Origin: Rhodeus uyekii
Taxonomy: Eukaryota; Chordata; Actinopteri; Cypriniformes; Acheilognathidae
Direction: 5' to 3'
Assembly: GCA_037043235.1 (NCBI GenBank)
Contig: JAWRVZ010000014.1
Span: 3,472,001 to 3,536,000, forward strand
Length of the DNA: 64,000 nucleotides
Shown piece by piece: positions 1 through 9,989 of the stretch. The notes under the pieces were generated by a model. That model worked only from the letters and a program-made list of their open reading frames with translations. It made no database searches and was not told the origin of the DNA. How positions within the stretch are numbered: position 1 is the stretch's first letter; every line of letters starts with the position of its first letter. A program made the translations under genes and the position numbers.

Positions 1-141
1 ATGCAAAATAATGTTACTGTAATGTAGTTCAAATGTTTCTAAATCTCGAGTGAGCATAGGGTCAGAAACAGATTTTTGTTTATCTTTAAAAAAAAAAAAT
101 GAAACATGTCTTTGAAAAATATATCTATAAACAATATACAC

Positions 142-202
<61 letters not shown>
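142..202. repeat. (TA)n microsatellite
   Basis: Uninterrupted TA dinucleotide run of about 60 bases. The flanking 1-141 and 203-314 are AT-rich with no coding signal. Confidence 0.95.
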
Positions 203-205
<3 letters not shown>

Positions 206-319
206 TTTTTTTAGATTTTAATATGTTCCGATATGTTTAATATGCAGGAAAACGATTGATAGGGAACAGTGTCAATGCCAACCTGCTATTGCATGACATT
301 ATTTTTTCTATAAACAATG

Positions 320-710
320 TGTCATGAATGACGGTCGGACACGGACATAAGCAAACACAAGATTTTATTAAAGCAGGCTTGGAAACAGCAAACTGAAGAA
401 ATGGTAATGAGACAGTCAATGGCAGTGACGGATGTAATCTTAGCTGGATGAAGTGGGTACTGGTAGAGTCCAAACAGGCTGGGGAATCACAGGAGGAAAC
501 TGGCTTGAGAACACGGTGAGAGAAGTTCCTAAGAACAAGCATAGAGTCCAGGTTGTCAACGACGAGACCAGACGCCGACTGCATGGTGAAGGCAGGTGAT
601 ATAGTGCCAGGTGACGAGGGACAGGTGCAGGTGATTAGTATTCAGGAGATCGTGAGCGTGTGGGAGGAGTGTTTGAGTCTGGTGCGGAAGGCGTGGCTGG
701 ATCCGTAACA
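320..710 (-). mobile_element. Solo LTR, 5-bp TSD CAATG
   Basis: Read on the minus strand this 391-bp block begins TGTTACGG and ends TCATGACA, the TG...CA ends of an LTR. It is flanked by an exact 5-bp duplication, CAATG at 315-319 and 711-715. Near its minus-strand 3' end there is an AATAAA signal (around 370). No internal retroelement sequence is attached, so it is a solo LTR left by recombination between two LTRs. The 5-bp duplication fits a Gypsy- or ERV-like integrase. A related but incomplete sequence lies at 44880-45043. A 115-residue open frame inside it (237-584, minus) has no recognisable domain and I do not regard it as a gene. Confidence 0.8.
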
Positions 711-715
711 CAATG

Positions 716-1520
716 TCAGTGTAAAACCGTCATTTACAGAAAAAAAAAACATTATAAAAAATGTACTTGGAGCTACTTGATGGAGCTGCTCTAAGATTTT
801 TTACAGTTATATGCTTCATCTTTTTCTCCAAGTTTCTTTGTGAACTCTGCATTAAACTGTGGCTCATTTACAAATCAACAATCTCCGAAACAAACACAAT
901 CATCTTTTTCTATTGCATTAGTGTTGGAATACATTTTCAGTTTTTTTTTTACATGTAGGAAAATCACGCTTTTATATTACACTGTTTTATATCACAGGTG
1001 TACAACATTAAGGAATATACAATAAAATGTTAAATAATCTTTAGGTGTTTTTTTTTTTTTTAAATGCAAGTGAAGTAAAATAATGTTTCAAAAACAAAAT
1101 AAGTTAAATAATATTCAACATAAGTATAACAAATATAACTATATAAACAATTCACACAATTTGAAATTCTATACACAAATATATACATTATTTGGAGATG
1201 ATTCTCCGCATTTCCTCGAACCACAATTATTTTTTAACAGTCTCAGTCTGTGCTCAGTACACCGTGCCCATGTACTGGTTATGTCGTGTTTCAATTGATT
1301 TGAATTGCCCACACATCTTACAAGTATTCTCCTTTACAGTTCTCCTGTATGGTCTCTTGGGCATGGCTCCTATAGTGGTGGCTGGTGCAGCAGGCTCTTA
1401 GCTGGTGACCCATATAGAAGGTAGATGTTACAGATTCCCTGGAATTACCTGGACCATTGGGATTCCCTGGACCATTATTGGCATTCTCTGGACATGGAGC
1501 ACTGACAAACCCTGAAACAT
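716..1520. other. AT-rich stretch without recognised gene
   Basis: Short open frames here are AT-rich chance ORFs. Near 1435-1500 an imperfect short repeat of CCCTGGACCATT-like words is visible but no collagen or other gene could be supported. Confidence 0.5.
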
Positions 1521-1526
1521 TTGGAC

Positions 1527-1979
1527 ACCTTGGAAGCCTGGTGCTGCCAGTATAAACAAAGACTTAGAAGGAGTTTCTTCCCCCAGGCCATCAGACTCCT
1601 GAACACAGTCACTTAACATCACGTGACTTCACCTATCTTCAGTACAAACAAACATCCACATACTGACATTGCACCGCACTTTATGTTCTCGTTGTTACTG
1701 TGTGACAACCTGTTATTAACCTGTTTGCACATTATACTTATCTGTACTCTGTTAAACCTTATTTATATAGTCAGTTTAATTCACTGCACAGTTTATCTCA
1801 CTTATTTTATTCCACTTATTTTTATGTTTTACTTCATTATTTATAATTCTACATATGTATAGTATTTTTATTCTATTTCTATTTTAATTTCCTCTTGTTT
1901 TTTTGTAACTGTTATTTTACACTGTCCATGGAGCGAAACTGTTTAAATTTCACTGCCGGTTGTATATCCTGTATATAAC
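1527..1979 (+). mobile_element. LINE 3' end (Rex/L2-like), interrupted by DIRS
   Basis: Plus strand 1566-1616 encodes RRSFFPQAIRLLNTVT followed by TAA, the typical C-terminal motif of fish Rex1/L2/CR1-type LINE ORF2 proteins. A long AT-rich 3' UTR follows, ending CTGTATATAAC at 1979. The UTR does not finish here: its terminal piece, with the AATAAA-type tail and TTGAATCTTGAA end, is found 6.15 kb downstream at 8132-8175, after the DIRS element. The insertion therefore post-dates the LINE. Only the 3' few hundred bases are present, as expected for 5'-truncated LINE copies. Confidence 0.75.
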
Positions 1980-2027
1980 GTCTAGGTACTATTGTAACCC
2001 CCGTTCCCTGAAGGAGGGAACGGAGAC

Positions 2028-2184
2028 ATTACGTCGGACTGACGACATGGGGTCTCGCTTGGGAGCCCAATCACCTCCCAGTATAACTAAACGCACCAAT
2101 GAACATTGCCTAGTGAGATTTGCATGCCGAGTCCTACCCCACCCGGCTTCCGGATATAAAAGGACCGGCATCGCTCACTTCATT
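2028..2184 (+). repeat. DIRS left inverted terminal repeat
   Basis: About 157 bases that match the reverse complement of 7949-8105 with only scattered differences (for example GACGACATGGGG here against GACGTCATGGGG there). It includes the sequence TATAAAAGGACCGGCATCGC. Confidence 0.92.
2155..2163 (+). promoter_or_regulatory. TATA-box-like motif in the left DIRS ITR
   Basis: TATAAAAGG occurs inside the left inverted repeat. Its mirror copy at 7971-7980 lies upstream of the element's genes, so promoter duty is more likely there; this one is present because the repeats are inverted. Confidence 0.45.
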
Positions 2185-2250
2185 TCATATTTTGCTGAGG
2201 AGCCGAGAGTGTATCCCGGTCTCAGCAGTGGCTCAGGCCTGTGGCCGGAG

Positions 2251-2363
2251 GACGTAACATCTCCGTTCCCTCCTTCAGGGAACGAGGGTTACAATGGTAA
2301 CCTAGACATTCCCTATCAGTCAGTCACATTCAACGTTACGTCAGACTGACATCATGGGGTCCC
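2251..2363. repeat. DIRS internal complementary region
   Basis: The first half (2251-2307, ending ACAATGGTAACCTAGAC) is the reverse complement of the extreme left end (from 1980, GTCTAGGTACTATTG). The second half (2308-2363, TATCAGTCAGTCAC...) is the reverse complement of the extreme right end (8075-8131). The two outer ends are thus represented joined, the template used in the DIRS replication model to regenerate the termini through a circular intermediate. Confidence 0.88.
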
Positions 2364-2698
2364 AATGGAAAGCGCCACAGGCACTGGCCGTGTTACGAGA
2401 GATCGGAGATGCAGATGTTGGCAAGCATGCTTAGTTGTCTAAGATGGGGGATCACACAGACACTACGGAGACCACGCCATACCCAAGGGGGAGGTAATGT
2501 GCGGTAGGACACATATGGACTGACCCGAGGGGCAGTACGACATATGTAAAGTCGCCATGGCAGGTCTTACCCCAGGGAGGAGCGCGTACCAAAGAGACTG
2601 GCAAAGCAGAACTGCCAAGGGAAAGACATGGGTTTACCAAGAGGGAAACCGTACGGTGGAGCGTACACGTATGGCATTACCAAGAGGGAACCTCGTCA

Positions 2699-3752
2699 TA
2701 TTAGATTAGATTCAAATTTATTGTAATTACACATGTACAAGTACAGTATAACGAAATGACGTATGGAGCAAGCCTTAGAGCCGCAGCCTTTACCAGGTGC
2801 CGCCACGCGCTCTCCAGAAATACAAGAAATACAAGAAATGCAATGCAGTTTAGCAAACCTTAGCAACACAAACAAGATAACAAGACATGTCACAGCACAC
2901 TTGGGCACATGTTGGAATTTTTTGTGTGGTGGGAGAGGGTGGTAGTTAAGGATAGATAAAGACAGAGAGACAGATCTGTGGAAGCCATAGCATCAGATGT
3001 TTTAGTTCAGTTCTATGGTTTGTCCTTAGAGATAAGGCAGTTCCCAGGGAAAGAGAGAGATGCCAGGCTGTCAGCTGATTCCCAAACCGAGAGATAGGGG
3101 CAAATACAGTTTTTAATCCATTTGATGATCTTCGGTAATTTGTTCGGATCATGAACAATCAATTAGTTCTGGTCCTCAGCGTTTGCGTTTGATCCTCGTC
3201 TAATCTCATGGCCAGACAGTCCGTGAAAGTTCCCTGATCTGACTCGCTGTTTGGACTGCGTTGTTACGGTTCAGTTCAAATAAATTACGGTTCAGTTCCT
3301 CAATCTGTGTCATTCTCTGATCTAATTCCTTCAGTCGGTCGCACACCACCTCGAGGCATTTCTTAATTTCCACAGACAGAGGCTGGGAGAATTTTCTCAC
3401 AGCTGTCTTACTAATTTTTCGATAGATCAGGGCAATCCCAAAGCCAAAGAATAGGAACCCTGCTATCAGTAATCCAATCATCTTCTACGGACAGTGTCTC
3501 CAGGCACAGGACCTGCCAGTTGTTCCATCGTTCCATCACATACCCAGCAGCAAAGGTCCCGTCGGGGCAGGTGGGCTCTCCCGGAGAAGCCTTTCTTTGT
3601 GAAAAAATCGTATCAATTGCGCTGATTGACCAGTTAATCAGTTCCATTTCAGTATTTTCAGGAGTCCAGCAAGCAGCGGGTCAGAGAAAAAAAGACAAAT
3701 AGACGAAATACAGAAGCGCCAGGGCAGAGCAGGGCAGAGCAGAGCAGAGAAG
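2699..3752 (-). mobile_element. ~1 kb retroelement inside DIRS, encodes small membrane protein
   Basis: A block with no counterpart in the DIRS plan sits between the DIRS 3' region and the recombinase gene. Its minus-strand 3' end finishes with an ATTACAATAAATTTGAATCT-like tail and short tandem ATCTA words at 2699-2720, a LINE/SINE-type 3' end, so it is retroposed. Its 5' part carries the small open frames at 3206-3647. The 5' limit near 3752 is an estimate from where DIRS-like sequence resumes. No target duplication was found. No reverse transcriptase is seen, so it is either a truncated LINE or a non-autonomous retroelement; I do not recognise the family. Confidence 0.55.
3206..3647 (-). 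pseudogene. Small single-pass membrane protein of the inserted retroelement, frameshifted
   Basis: Two overlapping minus-strand frames look like one broken protein. The upstream frame (3411-3647) starts MELINWSISAIDTIFSQ and contains FAAGYVMERWNNWQVLCLE in roughly 55 polar residues with three cysteines. It shifts near 3470 into the second frame (3206-3481), which opens with a strongly hydrophobic helix, GLLIAGFLFFGFGIALIY, then a basic stretch and a heptad-like EELNRNLFELNRN segment that could form a coiled coil. This suggests a ~145-residue protein: short N-terminal domain, one membrane span, C-terminal coiled coil. The overlap near GAAGATGATT could hide a one-base indel. I do not recognise the family; function unknown. 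Confidence 0.45.
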
Positions 3753-3989
3753 ATGAAAACACGTCTGCACACGTCGAGATCAGGAAGTAGGAGTACTAGA
3801 TGGGCATCTAGTCTAGTACAAGGGTTGACCACTGGGGCATGCACACGAGTACTGGGCCTGGCGTCAGACGCCTCCGCCGCGTCCGCCACCGAAGGATACA
3901 GGAGGAACTCAAATTCGGGTTCGCCAGATGGGGAACTCACCTGAGGAGTAGATAAGGGCTCGTATCTCCTTATTAAGGAGCATGGCGCT

Positions 3990-5169
3990 GCAAGCAGGAC
4001 ACCGAGCCGGTCACCTGTTTGTTCCCAGCACACAGGAAGAAATTGGCTCCACCCAGATATTGTAGAATCTTGCAAATGTATTAGGTCGCCCAGCCCGCAG
4101 CTTTGCAGATGTCTGTCAGAGAGGCGCCACGCGGCAACGCCGAGGAGGAAGCAACACCCCATGTGGAGTGCGCCCTCACCCCCAGGGGGCATGGCTCACC
4201 CTAAGCCTGATATGCCAGGGCGATGGCGTCCATTATCAAGTGGGCCAACCTCTGTTTGGAGACAGCCTTTCTCTTCTGCTGTCCCCCAAAACAGACAAAG
4301 AGCTGCTCCGAGCTTCTAAAGCTCTGTGTGCGGTCCACATAAACACGTAGTGCACGGACGGGACACAGCAATGCGAGGGCTGGGTCTGCCTCCTCCCGGG
4401 GCAGTGCTTGCAGGTTCACCACCTGATCCCAAAAGGGAGTGGTGGGAACCTTGGGCACATATCCAAGCCGGGGCCTCAGGACAACGTGAGACAAGGCCGG
4501 CCCGATTTCAAGACCCGTTTCAGTGACCGAAAATGCCAGCAGGTCCCCTACCCTCTTAAAGGAAGCGAGAGCTGTCAGGAGCACTGTCTTGAAAGACAAG
4601 ATCTTGAGCTCAACTGACTCGAGTGGCTCGAAGGGAGCTCTCTGTAGGCCTGAGAGGATGACAGAGAGGTCCCAGGAGGGAAAGAGGTTGGGCTGGCCCC
4701 TCTCAATAACCTGATGACCAGGTTGTGCTTTCCAAGAGACCTGCCATTGACGGGAACATGATGAGCTGCAATGTTGGCGACTTATACCTTCAAGGTAGAG
4801 GGGGATAGCCGTCGCTCCAACCCACCTTGAAGGAAGGAAAGCACAGAGCTGATCAGGCAAGTCCGGGGGTCTTCCCGTCGGGAAGAACACCACTCAGAGA
4901 ATAGACTCCACTTTCAAGGCATACGCCAGCCTCGTAGAGGGGGCTCTATCCGAAGTGAGAGTGTCTACCAGTGCCGGTGGTAGGCCACTTAAGTCTTCCA
5001 CGTCCTGGCCAAGGACCATATGTGGAGGTCCCAAAGATCTGGACGTGGGTGCCAAATGGTGCCCTGTCCCTGAGAAAGCAGGTCCTTCCTCAAGAAAATG
5101 CTCCAGGGAGGGCTTTTGCGAGGAGTGAGAGTTCTGGAATCCAGGTCCGGTTGGGCCAGTACGGCACAA
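3990..5169 (-). pseudogene. DIRS tyrosine recombinase, broken
   Basis: Minus-strand frames at 4894-5169 and 4201-4893, plus the continuing sequence to about 3990, together spell a DIRS-type tyrosine recombinase, the integrase that joins the circular cDNA to the target. The N-terminal part has ALVDTLTSDRAPSTRLAYALK. The catalytic domain has ASFKRVGDLLAFSV, holding the first catalytic Arg. An in-frame TAG at about 4198 (CAG to TAG) follows AIALAYQA. Downstream comes VRAHSTWGVA, where the second catalytic Arg of the HxxR motif is Trp (codon at 4159-4161), and then, after another frameshift, TFARFYNIWV with the probable nucleophilic Tyr. A further frameshift lies near 4895. Inactive. Confidence 0.88.
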
Positions 5170-5453
5170 CTAGCAAGACCTGCTCCTCGTCCTCCCTGAC
5201 CTTGCACAGGGTCTGTGCAAGAAGGCTCACTAGGGGGAACGCATATTTGCGTAGGCCCCGGGGCCAGCTGTGTGCCAGTCAGGGGAAAAAACACCTAGCA
5301 GTGGGAGGATTCCCGGGAAGCGAACAGGTCTACCTATGCGTCCCCAAATCGATTCCAGATCAGCTGGACCGACTGGGGGTGAAGTCTCCATTCTCCCGGG
5401 AACGTGAGCTGTCGTGAGAGCACGTCAGCTGCACGATTGAGCTCGCCTGGAAA

Positions 5454-6419
5454 TTATACGGCACACAGCGACCTGAGCCGATGCTGACTCCAGAGGAGGA
5501 GGTGGCGGGCAAGTTGTGACATGCGACGGGAGCGTAGACCACCCTGATGGTTGATGTACGTCACGGTCAATGTGTTGTCCGTGCGGACCAGTACATGCTT
5601 GCCTTGCAGCAACAGTCGGAACCGGCGCACTGGCAACACTAGCAACTTGAGGCAGTTGATACGCCACTGACGCCGGGGTCCTGTCCAGGAGCCCGAGGCA
5701 GCATGCCCGATGCACACGGCACCCCAGCACGTGGTGGAGGCATCTGTTGTGCCCGCATCTGTTGTGCACATCTGAACATGCCCGCACACTTGCCCTAGGG
5801 GAACTTCAGCCTGTAGAAAAGCAAGGTCCGACCAGGAGCTGAACGTCTGGCGACAAGCCGGTGTGATTACCACACGGAATGTGCCCTGGTGCCAAGCCCA
5901 CCTCAGGACTCGGCCCCGTAACCAGTGTTGAAGTGGTCTCATATGCATCAACCCGAGCGGCGTTACAGCGGCTGCGGATAATATATGCCCCAGGAACCTC
6001 TGAAACTGTTTCAGTGGGACCACTGTTTTCCGCCTGACTACTTTCAGGCAGTTCAACACTGACTGTGCACGTTTGTTGGTGAGAGACATGGAGACCGAGT
6101 CCAACTCCAACCTGAGAAAAGAGATGCTCTGCGCAGGGGAGAGCTTGCTCTTCTCCCAGTTGACCTGAATCCCCAAATGGTTGAGGTGTCTGAGCACCAA
6201 GTCCCTGTGTTCGCTCACCCGATCCCGCGACTGTGCCAAAATGAGCCAGTCGTCAAGGTAATTCAGGATGTGGACTTCCACCTCCCTGAGGGGGGGGGGG
6301 GAAGGGCAGCCTTCGTGACCTTGGTGAAGACACGGGGAGACAGGGACAAACCAAAGGGGAGGACCTTGTACTGGTATGCCCGACCCTCGAACGCAAAGTG
6401 AAGGAACGGTCTGTGACAA
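5454..6419 (-). pseudogene. DIRS reverse transcriptase (C-terminal part) and RNase H
   Basis: The 321-residue frame contains the RT catalytic motif NYLDDWLILAQSRD (residues about 52-65), the thumb-like region FQRFLGHILSAAA, and an RNase H segment near the C-terminus (LVRTDNTLTVTYINHQGG). It overlaps the preceding gag/RT frame by about 150 bases. The switch between frames occurs at a run of about 12 G residues at 6290-6301, where a length change would cause the frameshift. The first residues before that run are an out-of-frame reading. Downstream, on the same strand, is the recombinase. The product would copy element RNA into DNA. Confidence 0.88.
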
Positions 6420-7426
6420 GGGAGTATCGAGACATGAAAGTACTCATCCTTCGGGTCGATTTCTGCAAACCAGTCCTGGGAGCGTACGCACGTGAGGATG
6501 CGTCTGTGCGTTAACATTTTGAACGGAAGCCTGTGTAGGGTCCGATTCAAGACACGCAGGTCCAGGATAGCGTAACGTAACCCCCCACCTTTCTTGGGAA
6601 CGATGACGTAGGGGCTGTTAAACCCCGACTCCATCGCGCCCTTCACCAGGAGGAAAGCGATCTCCTCCCGAAGTACAGGGGCGTCCTTGTCTGCCACTGA
6701 GGTAGTCAGAACGCTCCCCATCCATGGTGAAAGAGAGGTCGGCTGAGAGGGAGGAAGCAACGTGCCGGCCAGACCCTTGGCTGCTGCAGGGGGACGCCCT
6801 CGGCGAGGAGTAGGCTGAGCGACAGCCCATGGCGCTTTGACAGAATCCCGCAGTGGCAAGATGTGACTTATCGACTCAGTCTGCTTCTGCACTGAAGAGG
6901 ATTGCTGTGCAAAATCCATGACAGTGTCGCCAAAGAGGCCAGCCTGGGAGATGGGGGCATCGAGAAAGCGAACTTTGTCAGCGTCCTTCATCTCAGCCAG
7001 GTCCAGCCAGAGATGGCGCTGGTCCACGAGTGTGGACATCGTCTGGCCGAGGGCCCGTGCCGTGACCTTAGTCACCCGGAGGGCGAAGTCGGTCACCGTG
7101 CGCAGTTCCTGCATCAACCCCGGCTCAGACCTACCCTCGTGCAGCTCTTTAAGAGCTTTTGCCTGATAGACCTGAAAGATGGCCGTGGCATGCAGGGTGT
7201 TAGTTGCCTGTCCAGCGGCGCTATAAGCCTTGGCAGCCAGGGCTGCTGTCGACTTACAGGGATGGGAGGCGCGGACGATTGCGGCAGGTGGCAGCATTTT
7301 GAGAGCGCTCGGGCGACAATGGAGGGTTCCACTCAAGCCCTCGGCAGCCCGGGAAAGCATGGCCAAACGAGACCCGAGGTACCTCACGTGAAGGACCTGG
7401 CGGCTCGCCTGGCAACTCGACGGCAC
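6263..7426 (-). pseudogene. DIRS gag C-terminal half and reverse transcriptase N-terminal half
   Basis: A 387-residue open frame. The first ~190 residues match the gag C-terminal region of fish DIRS elements (for example LWLDLAEMKDADKVRFLDAP). RT follows: FNSPYVIVPKKGGGLRYA, LDLRVLNRTLHRLPFKML, then FAEIDPKDEYFHVSI with the first catalytic Asp, and YQYKVLPFGLSLSPRVFTKV. It ends just after, because the frame is lost at the poly-G run near 6290; the YLDDW motif is in the next frame. The single-frame gag-RT layout suggests the original element made a fused product. I infer function from motif order and the neighbouring recombinase. Confidence 0.87.
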
Positions 7427-7509
7427 ACGGTGTGCGAGAGGAGTGGGAGGTTCGTGAGGGCTGGCCTGACGAAGTAGCTCCCACTGTAACCCTCAGGTCA
7501 CCCAGAGTG

Positions 7510-7743
7510 CTAACCAACCTTGAGTGCTCTACCTTGAGAAGCAGAGGGGGCTCGAACCTCCATATCAAAGAGGGCGAGCCGCGGCCGCAACACCGACATG
7601 GTCATGCCCCTGCAATGAGAGCATGAACCTTCCACAAGCGCTCTCTCAGCGTGCTGTCTGCCTAGACACGAGAAACAGTGCTCATGGCCATCAGATGAGG
7701 TCAGGAAACGACCGCATCCAGAAACACATGAACGAAAAGGCAT
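7510..7743 (-). pseudogene. DIRS gag N-terminal zinc-binding segment
   Basis: The minus-strand frame begins MPFRSCVSGCGRFLTSSD and continues with HEHCFSCLGRQHAERA and SCSHCRG, a Cys/His-rich pattern found at the start of fish DIRS gag proteins. The homologous start in the second DIRS at 55285 reads KQCASPCPRFLSGGDEHLL. The frame is lost at about 7510 and gag sequence continues in other frames toward 7426. It would package element RNA. Confidence 0.7.
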
Positions 7744-7948
7744 TTTGAAAAAGACGCTGATCGTCCGTGCTTTGCTCTTTTAGAGGAAACTGCTCTTTTT
7801 CCGAGGCACATGGAGGTGACACGACAGCTGGGACACACGCACCACCACTGAAACACCGTTTCTTCCAGTCGAATAAAGACGTTCTGTTTGGCAGGTGATC
7901 AGAAAGGAGCAGCTGATTACAACTGCTCGGCTCTGAAGCAAAAGTATG

Positions 7949-8105
7949 AATGAAGTGAGCGATGCCGGTCCTTTTATACCCGGAAGCCGGGCAGGGCAGG
8001 ACTTGGCATGCAAATCTCACTAGCCAATGTTCATTGGCGCGTTTAGTTATACTGGGAGGTGATTGGGCTCCCAAGCGAGACCCCATGACGTCAGTCCGAC
8101 GTAAC
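7949..8105 (-). repeat. DIRS right inverted terminal repeat
   Basis: Reverse complement of 2028-2184 over about 157 bases with few mismatches. It is upstream of the minus-strand gag. Confidence 0.92.
7971..7980 (-). promoter_or_regulatory. TATA box of the DIRS element
   Basis: Minus-strand GGTATAAAAG in the right ITR, about 230 bases upstream of the gag start, is the best candidate core promoter for the DIRS transcript. Confidence 0.5.
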
Positions 8106-8131
8106 GTTGAACGTGACTGACTGATAAGGAA

Positions 8132-8175
8132 CTGTGTATGTGACAAATAAAACTCTTGAATCTTGAATAAGCAGA
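8132..8175 (+). mobile_element. Terminal piece of the LINE 3' tail split by DIRS
   Basis: TGTGTATGTGACAAATAAAA followed by CTCTTGAATCTTGAA is the standard 3' end of Rex/L2-like fish LINEs and completes the UTR interrupted at 1979. Confidence 0.7.
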
Positions 8176-8179
8176 TTTG

Positions 8180-8720
8180 GTACCATTCGCAGTGATCCTC
8201 CAGGTTCGTCAGACTGAGTGATGTATGACCCCGGAGCTCCACCAGATATTCTGCTAGCCTGTCCATGTTGAAATCATGGGATATTTTGGTGGTCAACAGC
8301 CTATTGAAAAACACAAACACATAATAAAATTATTGTATAACATTTTTTCCATGGATACATCCATAACTAATTTTGTTATTTTCCTATTTAAGCCATTTTT
8401 ACACATTCTGTATAGTACAAATCACTTAATTATTAAATAATTAAGTTGACTTGACATGATGTATTTTTGCTGCTTACTAATGACTTTTGATTGTACTTTT
8501 AGATTTAAAATACGTGGACAGTCTCGATATAAAGCATTAAATGTTAGTTTATCGCCATTTCAATTATTCTAGTTCATTTGAAAGACATACAAAGGAGTGA
8601 TATTTACCATCTCTCCATCATTATCATCCTGACCAGCGTCCTCTGACTCTGAGAGGTGAAGTGAAAGAGAAGTTTCTGGACTGGAGTATGTCAAAAACTG
8701 AATGTGCATCTGTATACTGT
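8180..8720 (-). other. Possible exon remnants, minus strand
   Basis: Two minus-strand stretches look exon-like. 8610-8715 reads SSPETSLSLHLSESEDAG then an acidic tail, ending at ATG|GTAAAT, a plausible splice donor. 8180-8310 follows a TTTTTCAATAG acceptor and reads DFNMDRLAEYLVELRGHTSL. Joining them at these sites does not keep one frame, so they may be parts of a decayed retrogene or TE-derived gene. I cannot name the protein. Confidence 0.2.
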
Positions 8721-8869
8721 AGCCAGTTTAGACAGCATCACTGATTATAATGAATTATTTTTGCTTTTGACGCAACATGACACTCATATCAAGTGTTGAC
8801 AAATGTCAGCCAGTAAATGACTGAATGCCTGTGGACGGGGCCTATAATCCAATCATTTATAACTATTTG

Positions 8870-9033
8870 TTGATGTCTTGCTTGAGACAGGCAAACATTT
8901 GGTGTTGCGACTCACCGGCAGGAGTGTGGGCGATATCTGCTTTCCTTTCACTTTAGAAAGTCGCCATTTTCCGCGCCACACCTGACGATCTCTCACGGCA
9001 CTGTACGAACACACAGAACACTGGTTGAAAAAC
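8870..9033 (-). mobile_element. hAT-type terminal fragment
   Basis: The minus strand from 9033 reads CAGTGTTTTTCAACCAGTGT then a GTGCCGTGAGAGATCGTCAG segment, a terminus shared by a widespread vertebrate hAT family. Only one end is present and no transposase is seen. Confidence 0.45.
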
Positions 9034-9434
9034 ACTGCTCTAGGCATCATGAAAAACTTTCTCCTTTTTCCTCTGTTTAAACATGATCATTGTCCCTGCC
9101 TAAAATGTCTCCTCATCTCATTATGCTATGTTGACTTAGCTCTAACTCTGAAGTTGCAGTAGTGCATTGCTTTTTTAATGTTTTCATATCCTCATATTCC
9201 TTGTTATCAAAAGAAACATAATTTCATAATGCAAATAGTGTGAAAATAGGACAAATACTTAATTAATTACTTCTGGTCATCTCCGACTGACTTTGGTGCC
9301 TGAAATTTGTATGATCTGATAGGGTCTTTAAGAGTGCCCTGATCAATCACAACTTTTCTCAATCTCTTTTGTGATGCAATGTTTCATGACGTTCTCTGGC
9401 AACTTGACTTCAAGTTAACTACATTGGATTCAAC

Positions 9435-9989
9435 ATGAACCATCCAGAACAACTCAACAAATGCTTCAGCACACTCCTAGCAGGAGAAGCGATTAGCAGA
9501 AGCGTTCAGCCTCCTTGCCTGAAGACTCACATTGGTAAATACCTGCAACTTTACCGACATGACTCAAGCGGGCAAAGACACAGAAAAGGCTCTTCGGTTT
9601 TTCCTCTGCCTCCCAGTTCTATTCTCACTTTTCCCAGCTGTTCTTTCGCCTCCTCAACATGTGCTTTCACTACATTCCGGTTGTCTCTTGGTAACGCTCT
9701 GCAATCACGCAGAAAGAAATGCAACATTAAAAACTTGCTTCCAATTCATTCACTTTCTAATGCACCTCTCTCCATTTATGTGGGTCTTTGGAACTATCAT
9801 TCAACAGTCGACAAAACCAACTTAATTCCAGCCTTTGCAACTAATTTTACTATCAATGTCTTAGGTTTGACTGAGACATGGCTTTGTCCAGAGGACTCAG
9901 CAACTCATCCCGCTCTTCGGGATAGCACTCCACTTGTAGTTTTTGGTGATTTCAATATTCATTTGGAGAAGCCATACGCTACGGACTAA
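9435..9989 (+). pseudogene. LINE endonuclease fragment (L2/CR1-type)
   Basis: The C-terminal half of this 184-residue frame is an internally deleted apurinic-type endonuclease. It has NVLGLTETWLCPEDSATHPA (the TETW motif of the catalytic core) and then, after a deletion of perhaps 100 residues, VVFGDFNIHLEKP (the GDFN motif). The deletion joins the two inside the word LRDSTPL. The N-terminal half has no clear domain. It stops at 9987, before any RT, and no RT follows, so it is a truncated copy of a LINE whose ORF2 would nick target DNA. Related endonuclease motifs occur at 49920. Confidence 0.65.

Larger units (their letters stand above)
1980..8131 (-). mobile_element. DIRS-type YR retrotransposon, near full length
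   Basis: A 6.15 kb element carrying the DIRS gene set on the minus strand: a gag Zn-binding segment (7510-7743), gag/RT (6263-7426), RT-RNase H (5454-6419) and tyrosine recombinase (3990-5169). It has inverted terminal repeats (2028-2184 and 7949-8105) and an internal complementary region (2251-2363) that matches both outer ends joined, the arrangement known for DIRS1. No target duplication is seen, as expected for YR-mediated integration. It lies in a LINE 3' UTR and contains an inserted ~1 kb retroelement (2699-3752). All reading frames are damaged, so it is a dead copy, but the ITRs are still very similar. Confidence 0.92.

Noticed and set aside
1435..1500. Collagen-like Gly-X-Y coding on the minus strand (GPGNPNGPGN)
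   Set aside because: Only a few units, with stops close by in every frame; more likely a short imperfect repeat than a collagen exon.
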